Below, in pieces: positions 1 through 13,985 of a DNA stretch of 64,000 nt. The position numbers were made by a program, and so were the translations under genes. This DNA comes from Halocaridina rubra (Eukaryota; Arthropoda; Malacostraca; Decapoda; Atyidae). The stretch spans positions 147,001 to 211,000 of the forward strand of contig JAXCGZ010005691.1 in assembly GCA_037179515.1 (NCBI GenBank), in the 5' to 3' direction. Every line of letters starts with the position of its first letter. The first letter of the stretch is position 1. A model generated the notes under the pieces. It was given only the letters and a program-made list of their open reading frames with translations. It did no database searches and had not been told where the DNA came from.

Positions 1-2581
1 ATCATACCTGTCCTTAAAACTATGGATTGAGATAGCATTAACTACCTCCTCGCTTAGCCAATTCCAATTATGTATTTCCTTACATCCTGCGAAGAAGTTT
101 TCTTACGAAGCTTCAAACTATGACCTCTAGTTCTAGAGCCAGCCATATCAAAATATCGATCCCTATCCACTCTATCATAACCATGAAGGAATTTAAAGAC
201 TGTCACCATATCCCCCCTCACTCTTCTAGCTTCCAGTGATGGTAAGTCTAATTCCCTCAGCCTCTCATCATAACTGAGATTGCGTATTTCTGGCACCAGT
301 TTCGTGGCATGTCTTTGAACTTTTTCAAGCTTAGCTATGTGCTTTTTCAAGTGCGGATTCCAAAAGGGGGCTGCATATTCGAGTTTTGGCCTCACATAGG
401 TTACATAAATATTTCTGAACATTTCCTTGTCCATGTGCCTGAAGGCATTTCTGGAGACAAATCTGCCAGTATGTTTACTCCTAGATCTCTCTCATTTTCT
501 GTCTCTTGAAGTTGTACTCCAGCCACCGAGTAGTCAAGCTTGGGCCTTCTTGCACTTGTACCCATTCTCATTACCTTACATTTTGAAGTATTGAATTTCA
601 TTAGCCACTTTTCTGACCACTCATGCAGATTATTTAGATCCTCCTGAAGTTCTCTACCATTGTTCTCGTTTTTTACTTTCTTCACAATCTTTGCATCATC
701 TGCAAACATATTCATGAATGAATTTACAGACTCTGGTAGGTCATTTACATATACAAGGAACAAAGGTGGCCCTAAAACTGAACAATGTGGAACTCCACTA
801 CTAACTCTTCTCCATTCAGACACCGAGTGTCTTACTCTAACCCTCTGTTCCCTTCCTTCTAAGTAAGTTTTTATCCATTCCAAAACATTTCCACCTATTC
901 TAGCCATTGATTGCAGCTTCCTAATAAGTCTCCCATGTGGAACAGTGTCAAAGCTTTCTGGAAGTCTAGGAATATGCAATCTGCCCAGCCCTCTCTTTCC
1001 TGTAAGATTTGGCTTACCTCATCATAAAATTCTAATAAGTTTGTTACTGTTGATCTACCTTCTCTGAAGCCATGTTGCCTCACTGACAAAAAGTTGAAGG
1101 ATTCCAAGTGAAGAGAGATATGTTTCCTTAGTAGTTTCTCCATAACTTTGCAAACTATGCTGGTCAAGGATACTGGTCTATAGTTCAGAGCCGTATCCCT
1201 CCTTCCCTTTTTGAAGATAGGTATCACATTTGCTTGTTTCCAGCATCTTGGAATCTCCCCCGACTCCAGTGACTCCTTAAATATGATACTTAGTGCCACT
1301 GATATTGTGTTTGCGCATATTTTAAGCACATGAGGGGATATGTCATCGGGACCTGTAGCTTTATGAACATCTAAATCCATCAGCGCTTTGCATACCTCTG
1401 TGGCTGTAAGGTTGATGTTCTCTAATACCGGCCCTTGAGCTTCTATCACTGCAATCTGAGGGGGTGGGGTATTTTCTACTGTAAATACTGACTGAAACTC
1501 CTTGTTCAATTCTTTGCAGATCTCTTCATCCGTCTCAGTGATGCTTCCATCCGCTCTCTTTAGCCTTAAAACCTGTTCTTTTACCTTCAGTTTTCCTCTG
1601 ATAAAGCTGTGGAAAAGCTTGGGATTTTCTTTAGCCTTCCTGGTGATGTCCCTCTCATAGTCTCTCTCTGCCTCTCTCCTTATACTTAGGTAGTCATTTC
1701 TTGCTCTTTTGTAGGTTTGCCAGGCATTTATGTTTTTTCTCCTCCTATACCTTTTCCAGCATTTGTCTCTCCACTCCTTAGCTCTTTTACACCCATTATC
1801 AAACCATTTCTCTCTGGCATGAATTACACCTACTTTGGTGACAGGTATGCAGCAATCTACTATCTTCCCATATTTCTCACAAAAGATGTCATACATTTCT
1901 TGTACAGATTTGTTGTAAAATAAGGTTCTCCAGTCAATAACTGCAAAAAGCTCATTCATTTTGATGTAATCTCCTTTCCGATAGTTCCTCCTCATGTCCT
2001 CAGTGCCTCTACTCTCAGGAAGAATATCTTCAATGATATACTCCATCAACAACACACAGTGGTCACTCTTTCCAATTGGTGGTTCATACTCAATTTTTTC
2101 AATATCCAACACATTATCTGTGAACACTAGATCAAGTAGTGATGGCTCATCCCCACCCCTGGCCCTTGTTGGTTCCATTACATGTTGGTGTAGGAAATTC
2201 CCTTGTACGCAATCTAGGAATCTTGCCCCGAATGAGTCCTCACCACTGTGTGGGTCAAGATTTATCCAATCTATCTCTTTATGATTAAAGTCTCCCATAA
2301 TCAAAATCCTACATTTTTTTCCCGTGCCATGTTAACAACTGAGTTTATGACTTCAATAGTGCCTATATGACTTTCCTCATAAACTTCAAGCCTATTTTGG
2401 TTCCTTGGTGGGTTGTATACAACAGTTATTATAATGCTCTCTGACCCAGTATTTATGCGAGCAACAAGAAATTCCTTGAACTCACTTTCTATAGCCAAGT
2501 TTATTTCTTCAACTTGAATCCTTTCACTTATGAGCAGTGCTATCCCTCCACCAGTCCTCTCAGATCTTTCAACCCTTAGTA

Positions 2582-2583
<2 letters not shown>
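1..2583 (-). mobile_element. CR1-clade LINE copy A, cut by window edge, 5' truncated, broken
   Basis: Minus-strand endonuclease plus reverse transcriptase. Endonuclease blocks MGDFNHKEIDW and GKSDHCVLL and RT blocks RQHGFREGRS, FLDFQKA and MFADDAK are visible. Broken by a one-base loss in an A run near 2321, a one-base deletion near 952, a deletion of ~56 bp near 448 and a ~22 bp deletion near 68. The RT motif GVPQGSVLG reads GVPHCSVLG. The 5' end stops in a (TG)n tract at 2585. Confidence 0.9.
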
Positions 2584-2584
<1 letters not shown>

Positions 2585-2612
<28 letters not shown>

Positions 2613-3392
2613 GATTAAGTTGTACAACTGCTGTTTGAAACAGGTACTGGGAGTGAGGCGAACAACATGTAGTGACGTTTGTTATGTTGAATCTGGATAC
2701 CCTCCATTGCCAGATCTTGTAAAATATAAACAGCATAAGTTCTTTCACAGAATGTGGCAAGAAAGATTCGAGGACCGAGATGGCCCGCTTTCATTTGCTA
2801 TTAGGACTGTCACTGAGGCAAATTATGTTACGGGTAGATTGGTGAGTGAATATATTTCACGAGAGCCAGTAGATCTGAGCGTTGTGATGAGAGATGTTGT
2901 GTCTGGGATTAGGAACAGTGAGTCATCTAGACGTAAGATATATAAAGAAATTAACCCATCTTTTGACGTACATCATGTTTATAAGCAAAGACACACTATT
3001 ATTGAACTGCACAGACTGTCATTTACTCGTTCTCGCGTGTGTGGACATTCACTGGTGTGTGAGACAGGGCGGTGGAACAGGCGAGGGCGGGGGCAGTTGC
3101 TGCCAGAGGAATGTTTGTGTAGATGTGGTGATGTACAGAATGAACGACAGGTGGTTCAATATTGTCCGCTCACCGGTCAACTTAGGCAGAGTCATAATTT
3201 TGATACTTTGGAACAGTTAATGCATTCTGATCAATTCACGCCTGATACAGTATGTATGATAATTCATAATATTTTAACATTGTATTGAACGGTGAAGGCA
3301 TGGAGACCATGTTTATTTTTTTTACATTGAATGTTCATTCCATATTGCCAGTTATACCATCTATATTTGATAACGGTTTAGTTTTAGGACTA
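2585..3392 (+). mobile_element. 3' end of a second LINE (RT C-terminal domain)
   Basis: The plus-strand frame from (TG)n to the stop at 3288 reads VLGVRRTTCSDVCYVESGYP and ends with a Cys/His knuckle CLCRCGDVQNERQVVQYCPL, typical of the region after the RT domain of many non-LTR elements (usually an H where this reads Q). The clade is not assigned. 5' truncated at the microsatellite shared with copy A; ~100 bp of 3' UTR follows. Confidence 0.65.
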
Positions 3393-4623
<1,231 letters not shown>

Positions 4624-4784
4624 TACAATTTAAACTTTTTATTTTAATTTTTATATAAGATTTGTATTATTGAAGAGAGTAACTAATCTACTATGCTATG
4701 TATATAATTTACCGATGTATTTTGTGGTCAATAAAGTATCTATCTATCTATCTATCTGTGTGTGCGTGCGTGTGTAATTAATTT

Positions 4785-4961
4785 TTACCTAATTGTGTTT
4801 ACGGGAAAGAGCCCAAAGCTCGTATCTTCCCGTCTCCTGATCGGTTCCATTTTGTACTTCGTGATTCTTATCATACCTGTCCTTAAAATTATTGATTGAG
4901 ATAGCATTAACTACCTCCTCGCTTAGTGAATTCCAATTATCAACTACTCTTACACTGAAAA
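4785..4961 (-). mobile_element. CR1 3' fragment
   Basis: Contains only the last ~90 bp of coding sequence and the 3' UTR of the same CR1 family (GTTTACGGGAAAGAGCCCAA and its flanks). 5' truncated at ACTGAAAA, where a short (GT)n joins it to the 3' tail of copy B. Confidence 0.88.
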
Positions 4962-4981
4962 GTGTGTGTGTGCGTGTGTGT

Positions 4982-7900
4982 GTAATTACCTAATTGTAAT
5001 TACCTAATTGTGTTTACGGGAAAGAGCCCAAAGCTCGGATATTCCCGTCTCCTCATCGGTTCCATTTTATACTTAGTCATACTTATCATACCTGTCATTA
5101 AAACTATGGATTGAGATAGCATTAACTACCTCCTCGCTTAGCCAATTCCAGTTATCAACTACTCTTACACTGAAAAAGTATTTCCTTACATCCTGCAAAC
5201 AAGTCTTCTTACGAAGCTTCAAACTATGACCTCTAGTTCTAGAGCCTGCCATATCAAAAAATCGATCCCTATCCACTCTATCATAACCATGAAGGAATTT
5301 AAAGACTGTCACCATATCCCCCCTCACTCTTCTAGCTTCCAGTGATGGTAAGTCTAATTCCCTCAGCCTCTCATCATAACTGAGATTGCGTATTTCTGGA
5401 ACCAGTTTCGTGGCATGTCTTTGAACTTTTTCAAGCTTAGCCATGTGCTTTTTCAACTGCAGATTCCAAAAGGGAGCTGCATATTCGAGTTTTGGCCTCA
5501 CATAGGTTACATAAATATTTCTGAACATTTCCTTGTCCATGTGCCTGAAAGCTACCCTTACATTTCATAAGAATGCATATGTTGCCCTTACTATGCCATC
5601 TATATGTATTTCTGGAGACAAATCTGCCAGTATGTTTACTCCTAGATCTCTCTCATTTGCTGTCTCTTGAAGTTGTACTCCAGCCACCGAGTAGTCAAGC
5701 TTGGGCCTTCTTGCACTTGTACCCATTCTCATTACCTTACATTTTGAAGAATTGAATTTCATTAGCCAATTTTTTGACCACTCATGCAGACTATCTAGAT
5801 CTTCCTGAAGTTCTCTACCATTGTTCTCGTTTCTTACTTTCTTCACAATCTTTGCATCATCTGCAAACATATTCATGAATGAATTTACAGACTCTGGTAG
5901 GTCATTTACATATACAAGGAACAAAAGTGGCCCTAAAACTGAACAATGTGGAACTCCACTACTAACTCTTCTCAATTCAGACACTGAGTGTCTTACTCTA
6001 ACCCTCTGTTCCCTTCCTTCTAAGTAAGTTTTTATCCATTCCAAAACATTTCCACCTATTCTAGCCATTGCTTGCAGTTTCCTAATAAGTCTCCCATGTG
6101 GAACAGTGTCAAACGCTTTCTGAAGACTAGGAATATGCAATCTGCCCAGCCCTCTCTTTCCTGTAAGATTCGGCTTACCTCATCATAAAAGTCTAATAAG
6201 TTTGTTACTGTTGATCTACCTTCTCTGAAGCCATGTTGCCTCACTGACAAAAAGTTGAAGGATTCCAAGTGAAGAGAGATATGTTTCCTTAGTAGTTTCT
6301 CCATAACTTTGCAAACTATGCTAGTCAAGGAAACTGATCTATAGTTCAGAGCCGTATCCCTCCTTCCCTCTTTGAAGATAGGTATCACATTTGCTTGTTT
6401 CCAGCATCTTGGAATCTCCCCTGACTCCAGTGACTTTTTAAATATGATACTTAGTGCCACTGATATTGAGTTTGCGCATTTTTTAAGCACATGAGGGGAT
6501 ATGTCATCAGGACTTGTAGCTTTGTGAAAATCTAAATCCATCAGTGCTTTGCATACCTCTGTGGCTGTAAGGTTGATGTTCTCTAATACTGGCCCTTGAG
6601 CTTCTATCACTGCAATCTGAGGGGGTGGGGTATTTTTTACTGTAAATACTGACTGAAACTCCTTGTTCAATTCTTTGCAGATCTCTTCATCCGTCTCAGT
6701 GATGCTTCCATCCGCTCTCTTTAGCCTTAAAACCTGTTCTTTTACCTTCAGTTTTCCTCTGATAAAGCTGTGGAAAAGCTTGGGATTTTCTTTAGCCTTC
6801 CTGGTGATGTCCCTCTCATAGTCTCTCTCTGCCTCTCTCCTTTTACTTAGGTAATCATTTCTTGCTCTTTTGTAGGTTTGCCAGGCATTTATGTTTTTTC
6901 TCCTCCTATACCTTTTCCAGCATTTGTCTCTCCACTCCTTAGCTCTTTTACACCCATTATCGAACCATTTCTCTCTGGGATGAATTACACCTACTTTGGT
7001 GACAGGTATGCAGCAATCTACTATCTTCCCATATTTCTCACAAAAGATGTCATACATTTCTTGTACAGATTTGTTGCAAAATAAGGTTCTCCAGTCAATA
7101 ACTGCAAAAAGCTCATTCATTTTGATGTAATCTCCTTTCGGATAGTTCCTCCTCATGTCCTCAGTGCCTCTACTCTCAGGAAGAATATCTTCAATAATAT
7201 ACTCCATCAACAACACACAGTGGTCACTCTTTCCAATTGGTGGTTCATACTCAATTTTTTCAATATCCAACACATTATCTGTGAACACTAGATCAAGTAG
7301 TGATGGCTCATCCCCACCCCTGGCCCTTGTTGGTTCCATTACATGGAACCATCTAGGAATCTTGGAATCTTGCCCCGAATAAGTCCTCACCACTGTGTGG
7401 GTCAAGATTTATCCAATCTATCTCTTTATGATTAAAGTCTCCCATAATCAAAATCCTACATTTTTTTTCCCGTGCCATGTTAACAACTGAGTTTATGACT
7501 TCAATAGTACCTATATGACTTTCCTCATAAACTTCAAGCCTATTTTGGTTCCTTGGTGGGTTGTATACAACAGTTATTATAATGCTCTCTGACCCAGTAT
7601 TTATGCGAGCAACAAGAAATTCCTTGAACTCACTTTCTATAGCCAAGTTTATTTCTTCGACTTGAATCCTTTCACTTATGAGCAGTGCTATCCCTCCACC
7701 AGTCCTCTCACATCTTTCAACCCTTAGTATTCTGAAACCCTTAGGAAAAACTGTGACACTGTTTATGTCCTCACTCAACTTAGTCTCTGTAATTGCTACT
7801 ATATCTGCCTTACTGTTGTGAATCCTATCTTTTAATTCTACTGCCTTACCAGCTAATCCATCAGCATTTGTGTATAACAATCTTAATGAGGCCCCATCCC

Positions 7901-9889
7901 CTGATCTTCTGTCATTATCTTCTTTATCTCCCCTTTGTCTGGAAGAACTCTGTAATGAAAATTTTTCTTCTCTTCTTCATTTCTTTCATCATTTAACCTT
8001 CTTGCCTCTTGCAACAAGTTTTTGATCTTTCCCATCTCTTCCTGTGTTCTGTATTGTCTAATGAACACTTCTTTGAATTCTTGAAGGTCTTTTAGACATT
8101 TTTTTTCTCAACAATATTTCCCTATATGTTTCCCCTCTCTCAAAGATTACTTTTGTTGGTCTCGGCTTTCCTACCCTCGAATATTTACCTAGTTGATGTA
8201 TGTTTACAATATCCTCAGGACCACATACTACTCCAAGCTTTCTTATCAGGTCTACAACCCTAGCTTTATTTCCTTCAAGTCTCCCCTGCCATGTTGGCTC
8301 CTGGGACTCGCTTATGCCTGAGATTACCACTGTCTTCTCCTTATCAAGTGCCTGTCTGATGAGTGGGTTTGCCCTTTCCATCACGTCTTTGATTTTTTCG
8401 ATTACTGTCTCTTTATAGTCAACTGTTTGTATGTTTTCCAGTGCCACCACCTTTACAGCCTCTTTTACTGCCACATTCCCCTTTAGTACATCAGCAAAGG
8501 AAGTTTTCATGGCATCATTTTCCATATTCAGCTCCTGGAACTCTTTTCTGAACTGTTCAATGTTTTCCTTAATCTGGACATTCCAAGCAGCAATCTCGTC
8601 TCTCTCAGAAGAGAGCAGTGAACTAACATCTAATTCCTTTAGGTTGTCATTCAGCTGTTTGTTTTTATCTTCTTGTTTAGAAAGTCTAGATTGTAGTTGA
8701 ACCTTTTGCCCTTCCAGCTTTTTTATTCTTTTTTCTAGTTCCTTTCTCTCCTGCCCTTGTGCTTTATTTGCTTCCTCCAAAGATCTTATTTGCTCTCTGA
8801 GTGTTTCATTCTCTTTCATTTCTCCATCCATATTCTGAATTTTATCATCAAGGCTTATAACCATTTCCTCTATATTCTTGATTTTCTGTTTGAGTCTCCT
8901 GATGGCTACCCCTCCTACCGACCCATGGATGGGAGAGGTTTGGGACAGAGATGGCGTCATTTTTATGTTCTCCCTCTCACAGAATATAGAAAGAAGACGA
9001 GAAAGAGGAAAAAAAAAAGAGAAAAACTTTTAATTAAGCTTCACACCGAATTTCTATATCTCCATATAAGTGCTATTCAGTGACTCAGTTTATCTCTTTT
9101 CTGGTAACACACATCTTAACTTAAAAACTTGACCATGGTAATTTAAGGATAAAAAGAAAAAGAAAAAAAAAATGCAGCAAAACAAAAGTCAAACCTGAAG
9201 GAAAAATTCGAACCTGTGTCTGAGGTGGCACCCACCTGTTTCTGCTATATATTCTTCCTAACTGATAAACTCACTTGCTAACCAAGGTATGTTATCACAA
9301 GATTAGACTTTACATTTAACTCAATATATATGCACAATAAAAACAAAATAGTAAAAGAGAAAGCTAAAAGAAAAGCAAAAAAAAAAAAAATGAAGAAAAT
9401 AAGACAACTGTACTACTTGGCAACTTAACTCAGTACTGTTGACAGGTGGATATTTTTTTTTTTTTTTTTTTTACTTATTCAATTATTTCGTGTATCAAAC
9501 TAACTAACAAGTTAATATAAATGGGAAGGATACTGATTTTAACAATATATGGAACCACAGGATCAGGTAAACGGCTTAAGAGCTTTCCCCAGTTTACACA
9601 AAAAATTAGGTAATGTGATGTGATGGCTTCACCTCTGGCAACTCTTCTAAATTTCCTTCAAGGCAGAACTGGACGGCAGCTTCTCTCTCCCCTCACGAAA
9701 AATGTTCTCAATTTTTTTTTCCTTTAATATTTTGGACAGTCTCGTCATACAACAAATATAAGTTTTGTACTCACAATACTCTGCAGGATTTCAGATTTGG
9801 GGAAATTATGGTAAAGTTTTCCACTAAGCACTTTGTCACTCGAAACAATTAAAAATTTAAGAGGAGCAGTTCCGTGTGTCACTGAACGC

Positions 9890-9890
<1 letters not shown>
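4982..9890 (-). mobile_element. CR1 copy B, near full length, broken
   Basis: The longest copy. The 3' tail repeats GTAATTACCTAATT; ORF2 lies at 5073-7880 and ORF1 at 7883-8960. The ~930 bp between the ORF1 start and the (TG)n at 9891 is probably the 5' UTR, though a tRNA-like repeat lies inside it (around 9190-9300). ORF2 has a TGA near 5565, a one-base deletion near 6120 and a rearrangement near 7345-7375. The RT motif reads PHCSVLG as in copy A. Confidence 0.85.
7883..8960 (-). pseudogene. CR1 ORF1 (coiled-coil RNA-binding type), one frameshift
   Basis: Starts ATG ACG CCA at 8960. Residues ~18-140 form a heptad-rich coiled coil (RRLKQKIKNIEEMVISLDDK, LEKRIKKLEGQKVQLQSRL). The C-terminal part (VVISGISESQEPTWQGR, VNIHQLGKYSRVGKPRPTKV, FERGETYREIL) resembles the RRM-like domain and C-terminal domain of LINE ORF1 proteins, which bind element RNA. 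The frame breaks at a poly-T run near 8100 and resumes through RQYRTQEEMGKIKNLLQEAR to a stop at 7883. Confidence 0.8.

Positions 9891-9978
<88 letters not shown>
9891..9978. repeat. (TG)n microsatellite at CR1 copy C 3' end
   Basis: About 44 dinucleotides, bordered by the CR1 copy C tail GATTACCTAATTG on one side and the presumed 5' end of copy B on the other. Confidence 0.97.
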
Positions 9979-9980
<2 letters not shown>

Positions 9981-10067
9981 TTACCTAATTGTGATTACCT
10001 AATTGTGTTTACGGGAAAGAGCCCAAAGCTCGTATCTTCCCGTCTCCTCATCGGTTCCATTTTAGAC

Positions 10068-12887
10068 TTAGTGATACTTATCATACCTTTTGCTAAAACT
10101 ATGGATTGAGATAGCATTAACTACCTCCTCGCTTAGCGAATTCCAATTATCAACTACTCTTACACTGAAAAAGTATTTCCTTACATCCTGCAAACAAGTT
10201 TTCTTACGAAGCTTCAAACTATGACCTCTAGTTCTAGAGCCAGCCATATCAAAATATCGATCCCTATTCACTCTATCATAACCATGAAGGAATTTAAAGA
10301 CTGTCACCATATTCCCCCTCACTCTTCTAGCTTCGAGTGATGGTAAGTCTGATTTCCTCAGCCTCTCATCATAACTGAGATTGCGTATTTCTGGCACCAG
10401 TTTCGTGGCATGTCTTTGAACTTTTTCAAGCTTAGCTATGTGCTTTTTCAAGTGCGGATTCCAAAAGGGGGCTGCATATTCGAGTTTTGGCCTCACATAG
10501 GTTACATAAATATTTCTGAACATTTCCTTGTCCATGTGCCTGAAGGCTACCCTTACATTTGATAAGAATGCATATGCTGCCCTTACTATGCCATTTATAT
10601 GTATTTCTGGAGACAAATCTGCCAGTATGTTTACTCCTAGATCTCTCTCATTTTCTGTCTCTTCAAGTTGTACTCCAGCCACCGAGTAGTCAAGCTTGGG
10701 CCTTCTTGCACTTGTACCCATTCTCATTACCTTACATTTTGAAGTATTGAATTTCATTAGACACTTTTCTGACCACTCATGCAGATTATTTAGATCCTCC
10801 TGAAGTTCTCTACCATTGTTCTCGTTTGTTACTTTCTTCACAATCTTTGCATCATCTGCAAACATATTCATGAATGAATTTACAGACTCTGGTAGGTCAT
10901 TTACATATACAAGGAACAAAAGTGGCCCTAAAACTGAACCCTGTGTAACTCCACTACTAACTCTTCTCCATTCAGACACTGAGTGTCTTACTCTAACCCT
11001 CTGTTCCCTTCCTTCTAAGTAAGTTTTTATCCATTCCAAAACATTTCCACCTATTCTAGCCATTGATTGCAGCTTCCTAATAAGTCTCCCATGTGGAACA
11101 GTGTCAAACGCTTTCTGGAAGTCTAGGAATATGCAATCTGCCCAGCCCTCTCTTTCCTGTAAGATTTGGCTTACCTCATCATAAAAGTCTAATAAGTTTG
11201 TTACTGTTGATCTACCTTCTCTGAAGCCATGTTGCCTCACTGACAAAAAGTTGAAGGATTCCAAGTGAAGAGAGATATGTTTCCTTAGTAGTTTCTCCAT
11301 AACTTTGCAAACTATGCTGGTCAAGGAAACTGGTCTATAGTTCAGAGCCGTATCCCTCCTTCCCTTTTTGAAGATAGGTATCACATTTGCTTGTTTCCAG
11401 CATCTTGGAATCTCCCCCGACTCCAGTGACTCCTTAAATATGATACTTAGTGCCACTGATATTGTGTTTGCGCATTTTTTAAGCACATAAGGGGATATGT
11501 CATCAGGACCTGTAGCTTTATGAACATCTAAATCCATCAGCGCTTTGCATACCTCTGTGGCTGTAAGGTTGATGTTCTCTAATACTGGCCCTTGAGCTTC
11601 TATCACTGCAATCTGAGAGGGTGGGGTATTTTCTACTGTAAATACTGACTGAAACTCCTTGTTCAATTCTTTGCAGATCTCTTCATCCGTCTCAGTGATG
11701 CTTCCATCCGCTCTCTTTAGCCTTAAAACCTGTTCTTTTACCTTCAGTTTTCCTCTGATGAAGCTGTGGAAAAGCTTGGGATTTTCTTTAGCCTTCCTGG
11801 TGATGTCCCTCTCATAGTCTCTCTCTGCCTCTCTCCTTTTACTTAGGTAATCATTTCTTGCTCTTTTGTAGGTTTGCCAGGCATTTATGTTTTTTCTCCT
11901 CCTATACCTTTTCCAGCATTTGTCTCTCCACTCCTTAGCTCTTTTACACCCATTATTGAACCATTTCTCTCTGGCATGAATTACACCTACTTTGGTGACA
12001 GGTATGCAGCAATCTACTATCTTCCCATATTTATCACAAAAGATGTCATACATTTCTTGTACAGATTTGTTGTAAAATAAGGTTCTCCATTCAATAACTG
12101 CAAAAAGCTCATTCATTTTGATGTAATCTCCTTTCGGATAGTTCCTCCTCACCTCAGTGCCTCTATTCTCAGGAAGAATATCTTCAATGATATACTCCAT
12201 CAACAACACACAGTGGTCACTCTTTCCAATTGGTGGTTCATACTCAATTTTTTCAATATCCAACACATTATCTGTGAACACTAGATCAAGTAGTGATGGC
12301 TCATCCCCACCCCTGGCCCTTGTTGGTTCCATTACATGTTGGTGTAGGAAATTCCCTTGTACGCAATCTAGGAATCTTGCCCCGAATAAGTCCTCACCAC
12401 TGTGTGGGTCAAGATTTATCCAATCTATCTCTTTATGATTAAAGTCTCCCATAATCAAAATCCTACATTTTTTTTCCCGTGCCATGTTAACAACTGAGTT
12501 TATGACTTCAATAGTACCTATATGACTTTCCTCATAAACTTCAAGCCTATTTTGGTTCCTTGGTGGGTTGTATACAAGAGTTATTATAATGCTCTCTGAC
12601 CCAGTATTTATGCGAGCAACAAGAAATTCCTTGAACTCACTTTCTATAGCCAAGTTTATTTCTTCGACTTGAATCCTTTCACTTATGAGCAGTGCTATCC
12701 CTCCACCAGTCCTCTCACATCTTTCAACCCTTAGTATTCTGAAACCCTTAGGAAAAACTGTGACACTGTTTATGTCCTCACTCAACTTAGTCTCTGTAAT
12801 TGCTACTATATCTGCCTTACTGTTGTGAATCCTATCTTTTAATTCTACTGCCTTACCAGCTAATCCATCAGCATTTGTGTATAACAA
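10068..12887 (-). CDS. CR1 ORF2: AP endonuclease and reverse transcriptase, intact
   Basis: About 939 residues from the TTG codon at 12887; the frame stays open further upstream and overlaps the end of ORF1, so the true start is unknown and there is no good ATG. The endonuclease spans ~1-220 with ITETKL (~30-35), MGDFN (~136-140) and KSDH (~212-215). The RT spans ~430-740 with NYRPVSLTS, RQHGFREGRS, LDFQKAFD (~578-585), SGVTQGSVLGPLL and MFADDAK (catalytic DD ~668-669). The C-terminal region contains YVTYVRPKLEYAAPFWNP. It makes target-site nicks and primes reverse transcription of the element RNA. Intactness suggests recent insertion. FADDAK and overall form place it in the CR1 clade. Confidence 0.92.
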   Translation of the reverse strand: MLYTNADGLAGKAVELKDRIHNSKADIVAITETKLSEDINSVTVFPKGFRILRVERCERTGGGIALLISERIQVEEINLAIESEFKEFLVARINTGSESIIITLVYNPPRNQNRLEVYEESHIGTIEVINSVVNMAREKKCRILIMGDFNHKEIDWINLDPHSGEDLFGARFLDCVQGNFLHQHVMEPTRARGGDEPSLLDLVFTDNVLDIEKIEYEPPIGKSDHCVLLMEYIIEDILPENRGTEVRRNYPKGDYIKMNELFAVIEWRTLFYNKSVQEMYDIFCDKYGKIVDCCIPVTKVGVIHAREKWFNNGCKRAKEWRDKCWKRYRRRKNINAWQTYKRARNDYLSKRREAERDYERDITRKAKENPKLFHSFIRGKLKVKEQVLRLKRADGSITETDEEICKELNKEFQSVFTVENTPPSQIAVIEAQGPVLENINLTATEVCKALMDLDVHKATGPDDISPYVLKKCANTISVALSIIFKESLESGEIPRCWKQANVIPIFKKGRRDTALNYRPVSLTSIVCKVMEKLLRKHISLHLESFNFLSVRQHGFREGRSTVTNLLDFYDEVSQILQEREGWADCIFLDFQKAFDTVPHGRLIRKLQSMARIGGNVLEWIKTYLEGREQRVRVRHSVSEWRRVSSGVTQGSVLGPLLFLVYVNDLPESVNSFMNMFADDAKIVKKVTNENNGRELQEDLNNLHEWSEKCLMKFNTSKCKVMRMGTSARRPKLDYSVAGVQLEETENERDLGVNILADLSPEIHINGIVRAAYAFLSNVRVAFRHMDKEMFRNIYVTYVRPKLEYAAPFWNPHLKKHIAKLEKVQRHATKLVPEIRNLSYDERLRKSDLPSLEARRVRGNMVTVFKFLHGYDRVNRDRYFDMAGSRTRGHSLKLRKKTCLQDVRKYFFSVRVVDNWNSLSEEVVNAISIHSFSKRYDKYH

Positions 12888-12889
12888 TC

Positions 12890-13203
12890 TTAATGAGGCC
12901 CCATCCCCTGATCTTCTGTCATTATCTTCTTTATCTCCCCTTTGTCTGGAAGTACTCTGTAATGAAAATTTTTCTTCTCTTCTTCATTTCTTTCATCATT
13001 TAACCTTCTTGCCTCTTGCAACAAGTTTTTGATCTTTCCCATCTCTTCCTGTGTTCTGTATCGTCTAATGAACACTTCTTTGAATTCTTGAAGGTCTTTT
13101 AGACTTTTTTTTTCTCAACAATATTTCCCTACATGTTTCCCCTCTCTCAAAGGTTACTTTTGTTGGTCTCGGCTTTCCTTCCCTCAAATATTTACCTAGT
13201 TGG
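12890..13203 (-). pseudogene. CR1 copy C, 3' part of ORF1
   Basis: Reads RRYRTQEEMGKIKNLLQEAR to a stop just before ORF2; the upstream part, with one frame break near the poly-T at 13105, ends at the truncation point. Confidence 0.8.
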
Positions 13204-13210
13204 TGTGTGT

Positions 13211-13387
13211 GTGATTACCTAATTGTGATTACCTAATTGTGTTTACGGGAAAGAGCCCAAAGCTCGTATCTTCCCGTCTCCTGATCGGTTCCATTTTATA
13301 CTTAGTGATACTTATCATACCTGTCCTTAAAACTATGGATTGAGATAGCATTAACTACCTCCTCGCTTAGCGAATTCCAATTATCAA
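13211..13387 (-). mobile_element. CR1 3' fragment
   Basis: 3' UTR plus the last coding bases of the CR1 family, with two tail units (GATTACCTAATT). 5' truncated at TTATCAATA, then a short TG run. Confidence 0.88.
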
Positions 13388-13404
13388 TATGTGTGTGATT
13401 ACCT

Positions 13405-13714
<310 letters not shown>

Positions 13715-13785
13715 AGTGTGTGCGTGCGTGCGTGCGTGCGTGCGTGCGTGTGTGTAATATTTACAATTGCGTCTTTTATTATTGC

Positions 13786-13985
13786 AGTGTTCACCCCCAT
13801 TCGAATGGGGACTGTTTGTGACCCATAAAACAGAGAATTATTATTACTGGGACTGCGGGAGTTCAGTGGTAGAGTGAGCGAGTTGGGCAACGACTCACGC
13901 AGGTTTGAGCCCACCATGGCCATTTGGAAGGTCATCCAGCCTTAATTTCTATGCCTACATCTACACTGAATATTTGTCTCTATTC
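13786..13985 (+). mobile_element. tRNA-derived SINE family 1 (partial copies)
   Basis: A 3' end (CCCCCATTCGAATGGGGAC) is followed by a new head with box A-like GTTCAGTGGTAGAGTGAGCG and box B-like AGGTTTGAGCCC, then GGTCATCCAGCCTTAATT. Confidence 0.65.

Larger units (their letters stand above)
9979..13203 (-). mobile_element. CR1 copy C with intact ORF2, ORF1 5' truncated
   Basis: 3' UTR 9979-10067, ORF2 10068-12887 open throughout, ORF1 remnant 12890-13203. The 5' truncation at AACTAGGTAAATATTTG joins a (TG)n and the tail of the next fragment. It is the only copy in the window without a lesion in ORF2. Confidence 0.92.

Noticed and set aside
660..866. 68-codon plus-strand frame repeated in each CR1 copy (for example 5821, 10816, 48596)
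   Set aside because: It is antisense to the conserved RT core and recurs only because the LINE does.
2530..2640. A single protein joining CR1 copy A to the second LINE through (TG)n
   Set aside because: The two elements are on opposite strands and merely share the microsatellite between their truncated 5' ends.
9000..9890. Remaining C-terminal MED14 exons within the CR1 region
   Set aside because: Reading the minus strand here and at 3300-4780 gave nothing resembling the conserved C-terminal blocks of MED14, so they are assumed to lie outside the window.
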